7,408 nt of DNA. It comes from Bradyrhizobium sp. Lineage in GTDB: Bacteria > Pseudomonadota > Alphaproteobacteria > Rhizobiales > Xanthobacteraceae. The DNA lies in NCBI GenBank assembly GCA_019243075.1, contig JAFAUV010000030.1, positions 1 through 7,408 of the forward strand. Reading direction: 5' to 3'. Position numbers and translations under genes: made by a program. The notes under the pieces were generated by a model. The model worked only from the letters and a program-made list of their open reading frames with translations, was not told the origin of the DNA and made no database searches. Of the stretch, positions 5,369 to 7,408 are shown one piece after another. The first letter of the stretch is position 1. Every line of letters starts with the position of its first letter.

Positions 5369-5935
5369 ATGAAACTCCGCGTCCTGACGCTCGCCGCCAC
5401 ACTAGCCCTCGGATCATCCCTCGCCTTCGCTCAAGGGGGAGGAGGTGGTGGTGGTGGTGGTGGCGGGGCTGGAGGTGCCGGAGGTGGAGCGGCAGGCGCA
5501 TCCGGCGGCGCCGCGGGCGCGGCGGCATCGCCGAGGGCAGGCTCCGCCGGCGCCGGGTCTCTGGGCACGAACGGAATTGCGAATGGACCGGCGAACGCGG
5601 CCGGCCTCAACAACTCCGGTAACGATCCGAGCGGCAGCGGCAGGGCGCCGAATTTCAGTCCGGGCACCACGACGGGCCTTGCCAATCCCTCGCCCGGCAC
5701 GCCTGCCAATGGCGAGGTGCGAAATCCCGCAACTCCGCCGCCTGGCACGAACTCGGCGGGGACGGCCTATTCTTCCGGCGCTGCATCAGGCGGCGGAACG
5801 CTGCGGTCCAACGGAACGCGGATGCCGGGTCCAAACGGACCCACGACGACGAAAGAGCAGAGTAGCGATGCCCAGATCGATGCCGAGAACAGGAAGCTCG
5901 ATCAGACGGTGAAGAGCATCTGCAAGGGCTGTTGA
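5369..5935 (+). CDS. Exported glycine-rich protein with C-terminal CKGC (188 aa)
   Basis: No known family recognised. The ATG at 5369 has GGAGG (5356-5360) eight bases upstream; an in-frame TTG at 5354 overlaps that site and is unlikely. The first 21 residues are a clear Sec signal peptide: MKLR, a hydrophobic core (VLTLAATLALGSSL), then AFA before Gln22, giving predicted export to the periplasm or beyond. Mature residues 23-33 are eleven consecutive glycines, followed by a Gly/Ala/Ser region to about 60. A low-complexity Pro/Asn/Thr/Ser middle (GNDPSGSGRAPNFSPGTTTG, PATPPPGTNS, PGPNGPTTTK) comes next. The only stretch that looks structured is the charged C-terminal helix (DAQIDAENRKLDQTVKSICK) ending with Cys185-Lys-Gly-Cys188. 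These are its only cysteines, so a disulfide, metal or cross-linking role is possible but unproven. A (GGT)6 tract (5444-5461) encodes part of the glycine run. Confidence 0.8.
   Translation: MKLRVLTLAATLALGSSLAFAQGGGGGGGGGGGAGGAGGGAAGASGGAAGAAASPRAGSAGAGSLGTNGIANGPANAAGLNNSGNDPSGSGRAPNFSPGTTTGLANPSPGTPANGEVRNPATPPPGTNSAGTAYSSGAASGGGTLRSNGTRMPGPNGPTTTKEQSSDAQIDAENRKLDQTVKSICKGC
5444..5461 (+). repeat. (GGT)6 trinucleotide repeat in the glycine-rich gene
   Basis: Six in-frame GGT codons, flanked by GGG GGA GGA before and GGC GGG after, together encode eleven glycines. Because the unit is three bases, slippage would change the length of the glycine run without breaking the frame. Confidence 0.85.
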
Positions 5936-6012
5936 GGTTCAGGCCGCCGCGCGGCGCCGACCGCCGTGCCGTCGCGCCCATAGCTGTTGCGAAGCTTGAC
6001 TTCGGCGCGCGA

Positions 6013-6041
6013 AAAAGCCTCCGGCAGAACCGGAGGCTTTT
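6013..6041. terminator. Bidirectional intrinsic terminator
   Basis: AAAAGCCTCCGG (6013-6024) and CCGGAGGCTTTT (6030-6041) form a perfect 12-bp stem with the 5-base loop CAGAA. The GC-rich core is flanked by a T run on each strand, so it can end transcription from both sides. It lies between the converging glycine-rich gene (stop at 5935) and the DUF892 gene (stop at 6060). Confidence 0.95.
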
Positions 6042-6059
6042 CTGCGATCACGAGAAGCG

Positions 6060-6575
6060 TCAGGCCGCGTTGGCGGCCTTGCTGTTTACGCCCTTCCGCA
6101 TCGCAATGGTGTTGAGCTTGCTGTTGGTCGCCGTCTCCTCGTTGAGATTGGTGGTAAGGAAACGGACCACATCGTCGTGGCCGAGCCTTTCGGCCCAGGC
6201 GATCAGGGTGCCGTAGCGGCAGATCTCGTAATGCTCCACGGCCTGCGCGCCCGAGACCAGCGCGGCGTCGAGAACGGCCTTGTCCTCGATCTCGCCGGCC
6301 ACCTCGTCGGCTTCCTTGATGATGCCGTCGATTGCCGGGCAGGAGGTCGCGCTCGGCTTCTTGCCGAGCTTCTCGAATACCTTGTCGAGCCGCTCGATCT
6401 GCTTTTGCGTCTCCTCGAGATGCGTTTTGAAGCCCGCCGCGAGGTCGCGGTTGGTGGCCTTCTCGATCATCTTGGGCAGCGCCTTCGTGATCTGCTGTTC
6501 GGCATAATAGATGTCCTGCAACTGGTGCAGGAACAGATCATCCATGGAACGAATGTCCTTGCTGAAGATACCCAT
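6060..6575 (-). CDS. DUF892 / YciF-like ferritin-fold stress protein
   Basis: A 171-residue cytoplasmic protein of the DUF892 (YciE/YciF) family, four-helix-bundle ferritin-like proteins associated with stress responses; their biochemical role is not settled. The family N-terminus is obvious: SMDDLFLHQLQDIYYAEQQI (10-29), then ALPKMIEKA, LAAGFKTHLEETQKQIERL (45-63), and the signature VSGAQAVEHYEICRYGTL (107-124). Candidate di-metal ligands are Glu26, His52/Glu54, Glu114, Glu117 and Glu147, placed by analogy with ferritin-like helices. The start at 6575 (MGIFSKDI) is chosen because AGGAGA lies five bases upstream (6586-6581); the frame stays open to 6629, but that extension has no family resemblance and contains the likely promoter. 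Length is normal. A GGAAC-N16-GGTT motif upstream suggests general-stress sigma control. A bidirectional terminator follows 19 bases after the stop codon. Confidence 0.93.
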   Translation of the reverse strand: MGIFSKDIRSMDDLFLHQLQDIYYAEQQITKALPKMIEKATNRDLAAGFKTHLEETQKQIERLDKVFEKLGKKPSATSCPAIDGIIKEADEVAGEIEDKAVLDAALVSGAQAVEHYEICRYGTLIAWAERLGHDDVVRFLTTNLNEETATNSKLNTIAMRKGVNSKAANAA

Positions 6576-6602
6576 GCTTCTCTCCTGGTTTGGTGGGGAA
6601 TC

Positions 6603-6627
6603 AACCGGGGCGTCGCGTCGTGGTTCC
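6603..6627 (-). promoter_or_regulatory. EcfG-type general stress promoter of the DUF892 gene
   Basis: On the minus strand GGAAC (6627-6623), a 16-base spacer, then GGTT (6606-6603). The alphaproteobacterial EcfG consensus is GGAAC-N16/17-CGTT, so only the first base of the -10 deviates. Transcription would begin around 6596, leaving a leader of about 20 nt that includes the AGGAGA ribosome site. Position and gene function agree with stress control. Confidence 0.62.
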
Positions 6628-6736
6628 AAGGCGAATGCGCAAGTCAGCTGTTGCGCGAGGCGTCACGCCGGACCTGGCGCGGGCGCTTTCATCGTTCGGA
6701 TTTGACCCATGCCGCGGGAATCTTGCGGGACGGGCC

Positions 6737-6762
6737 GGAACGGTCTTCGCGCAGGATACGTT
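6737..6762 (+). promoter_or_regulatory. EcfG-type general stress promoter, perfect match, abutting the 66-aa membrane peptide gene
   Basis: GGAAC (6737-6741), 17 bases, CGTT (6759-6762): every consensus base and the spacing agree with EcfG promoters. The CGTT ends only seven bases before the ATG at 6770, so the predicted transcript would begin at or within a base or two of the start codon. It faces away from the similar promoter of the DUF892 gene, about 110 nt away. Confidence 0.65.
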
Positions 6763-6769
6763 CTCCCGC

Positions 6770-6970
6770 ATGGATCGCATCTTCCTCGCCGTCATTGTTT
6801 CCGGACTGCTGCTGGCCGCAGTGGCAGTGTTCTTGTTTGTCGCCAGCACCGGCGGCGAAACCACGGTTTCGCTGATGAATATTCCCCCCGCGCCGAGTAT
6901 GCCGATACCGAAGCGCGGCCCGCGCCATGACGAGGAAGACCGGACCATGCCGCAGGATAGAGGCCGGTGA
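6770..6970 (+). CDS. Small single-pass membrane peptide, probably stress-induced (66 aa)
   Basis: I do not recognise the family. The product starts MDRIFLAVIVSGLLLAAVAV and continues FLFVAS: one long hydrophobic helix (about 4-26), most simply an inner-membrane anchor. A short Pro-rich, then highly charged tail follows (MNIPPAPSMPIPKRGPRHDE, EDRTMPQDRGR). The frame is open further upstream, but the likely EcfG promoter overlaps that part and the upstream residues look like non-coding sequence. There is no Shine-Dalgarno before 6770, consistent with a leaderless mRNA; the next in-frame ATG (6875) also lacks one and would remove the membrane helix. The gene converges on the LysR-type regulator, with 21 nt between the stop codons. 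A real gene is likely from the promoter plus helix, though the size leaves doubt. Confidence 0.6.
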   Translation: MDRIFLAVIVSGLLLAAVAVFLFVASTGGETTVSLMNIPPAPSMPIPKRGPRHDEEDRTMPQDRGR

Positions 6971-6991
6971 GCGCGCGTCCCGACGGCTCGC

Positions 6992-7408
6992 TCAGGTTTG
7001 CATTTGTCCCATCTGCTCCAGCCATTGGCAGAAGGCGGCTGAGGCCGGATCGTCGGCTTGCGTGTCGGGCTGGTAGATGTGGTAGCTGCGCGCCGGCACG
7101 CTGAGATCGGCGAACGGTGCCACGAGGCGTCCTGCCCTGAGGTCGTCGTCGATCAGCGCCGTTGGTCCCATGGCGACGCCGAGGCCATCGAGCGCGGCCT
7201 GAAGCGTCAGGTAGAAATGATCGAGGGTGAGCGCTGCGGCCGGCACGAGATCGGGCATTGCAGCCGCGGCGAGCCAGTCCGACCAAACGCGCGGCAGCGT
7301 CGACAGATGCAGCAGCGTATGCTGGCTGAGATCGGCCACCTCCTTCAGCGGCAGCCGCGCCAGCAAGGCCGGGCTGCAGACCGGCAGACGCCGTTCGGTC
7401 AGGAACAG
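6992..7408 (-). CDS. LysR-type transcriptional regulator, GcvA-like, C-terminal part (truncated by the window edge)
   Basis: The last 138 residues of a LysR-type transcription factor. The frame is open to base 7408, so the helix-turn-helix N-terminus lies beyond the right edge. The visible part is the second half of the periplasmic-binding-protein-like effector domain, beginning LFLTERRLPVCSPALLARLP, then LKEVADLSQHTLLHLSTLPR, W..WL, and TLQAALDGLGVAMGPTALID followed by DDLRAGRLVAPFADLSVPAR. The LPVCSPALL, HTLLH..., Q.ALDG.GVA and DDL..GRLV.PF motifs are those of the GcvA-like subgroup (glycine cleavage activator, AmpR relatives). The effector and target cannot be told from this fragment; LysR regulators often control the gene divergent from them, which would lie outside the window. 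It converges on the small membrane peptide gene. Confidence 0.93.
   Translation of the reverse strand: MFLTERRLPVCSPALLARLPLKEVADLSQHTLLHLSTLPRVWSDWLAAAAMPDLVPAAALTLDHFYLTLQAALDGLGVAMGPTALIDDDLRAGRLVAPFADLSVPARSYHIYQPDTQADDPASAAFCQWLEQMGQMQT

Noticed and set aside
5431..5748. Minus-strand proline-rich and histidine-rich frames
   Set aside because: The poly-Pro and poly-His stretches are reverse readings of the (GGT)n glycine codons; the forward frame has a signal peptide and ribosome site.
6177..6875. 232-codon open frame on the plus strand
   Set aside because: Antisense to the DUF892 gene over most of its length, with no ribosome site or family resemblance.

Overview
The window looks like chromosomal DNA of a Bradyrhizobium-type alphaproteobacterium (Nitrobacteraceae). 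This rests on high GC coding bias, the tkt-gap order, a DUF4164-zapA pair, a 65-residue protein ending in the EWL.SPGLQPP signature, a degenerate copy of the CATTGCGAG...GAAGCAATCCA dispersed repeat, and EcfG-type (GGAAC...CGTT) promoters. The species is inferred from memory of these families, not from a search.

Left part (1-2953), minus strand: transketolase (tkt) is followed by the N-terminal part of glyceraldehyde-3-phosphate dehydrogenase (gap), which runs off the left edge. Both serve central carbon metabolism (pentose phosphate/Calvin interconversions and glycolysis). A long imperfect stem-loop followed by a T-rich stretch starts at the tkt stop codon and could separate expression of the two genes. 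A 265-nt divergent region separates tkt from the next unit.

Middle-left (2954-3756), plus strand: a DUF4164 coiled-coil protein overlaps zapA by four bases (ATGA), so the two are probably translationally coupled. ZapA is an FtsZ-ring stabiliser. Downstream there is a decayed dispersed palindromic repeat rather than a recognisable 6S RNA or formyl-THF cyclo-ligase gene.

Middle (3954-5935): four small lineage-restricted genes: a 70-aa single-pass membrane protein (minus), a 102-aa charged helical protein, a 65-aa basic protein, and a 188-aa exported glycine-rich protein ending in CKGC. A perfect bidirectional terminator at 6013-6041 closes this block.

Right part (6060-7408): a DUF892/YciF-like ferritin-fold protein (minus) and a 66-aa membrane peptide (plus) are divergent, and each is preceded by an EcfG-type general-stress promoter motif. 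The one for the peptide has a perfect GGAAC-N17-CGTT match lying so close to the ATG that the mRNA would be almost leaderless. A LysR-type regulator of the GcvA-like kind (minus) enters from the right edge and lacks its DNA-binding domain in this window.

No tRNA, rRNA, CRISPR array, insertion sequence or phage gene was seen. The most interesting items are the divergent stress-promoter pair with a probable leaderless membrane peptide, the tkt-gap stem-loop, and the orphan exported CKGC protein.
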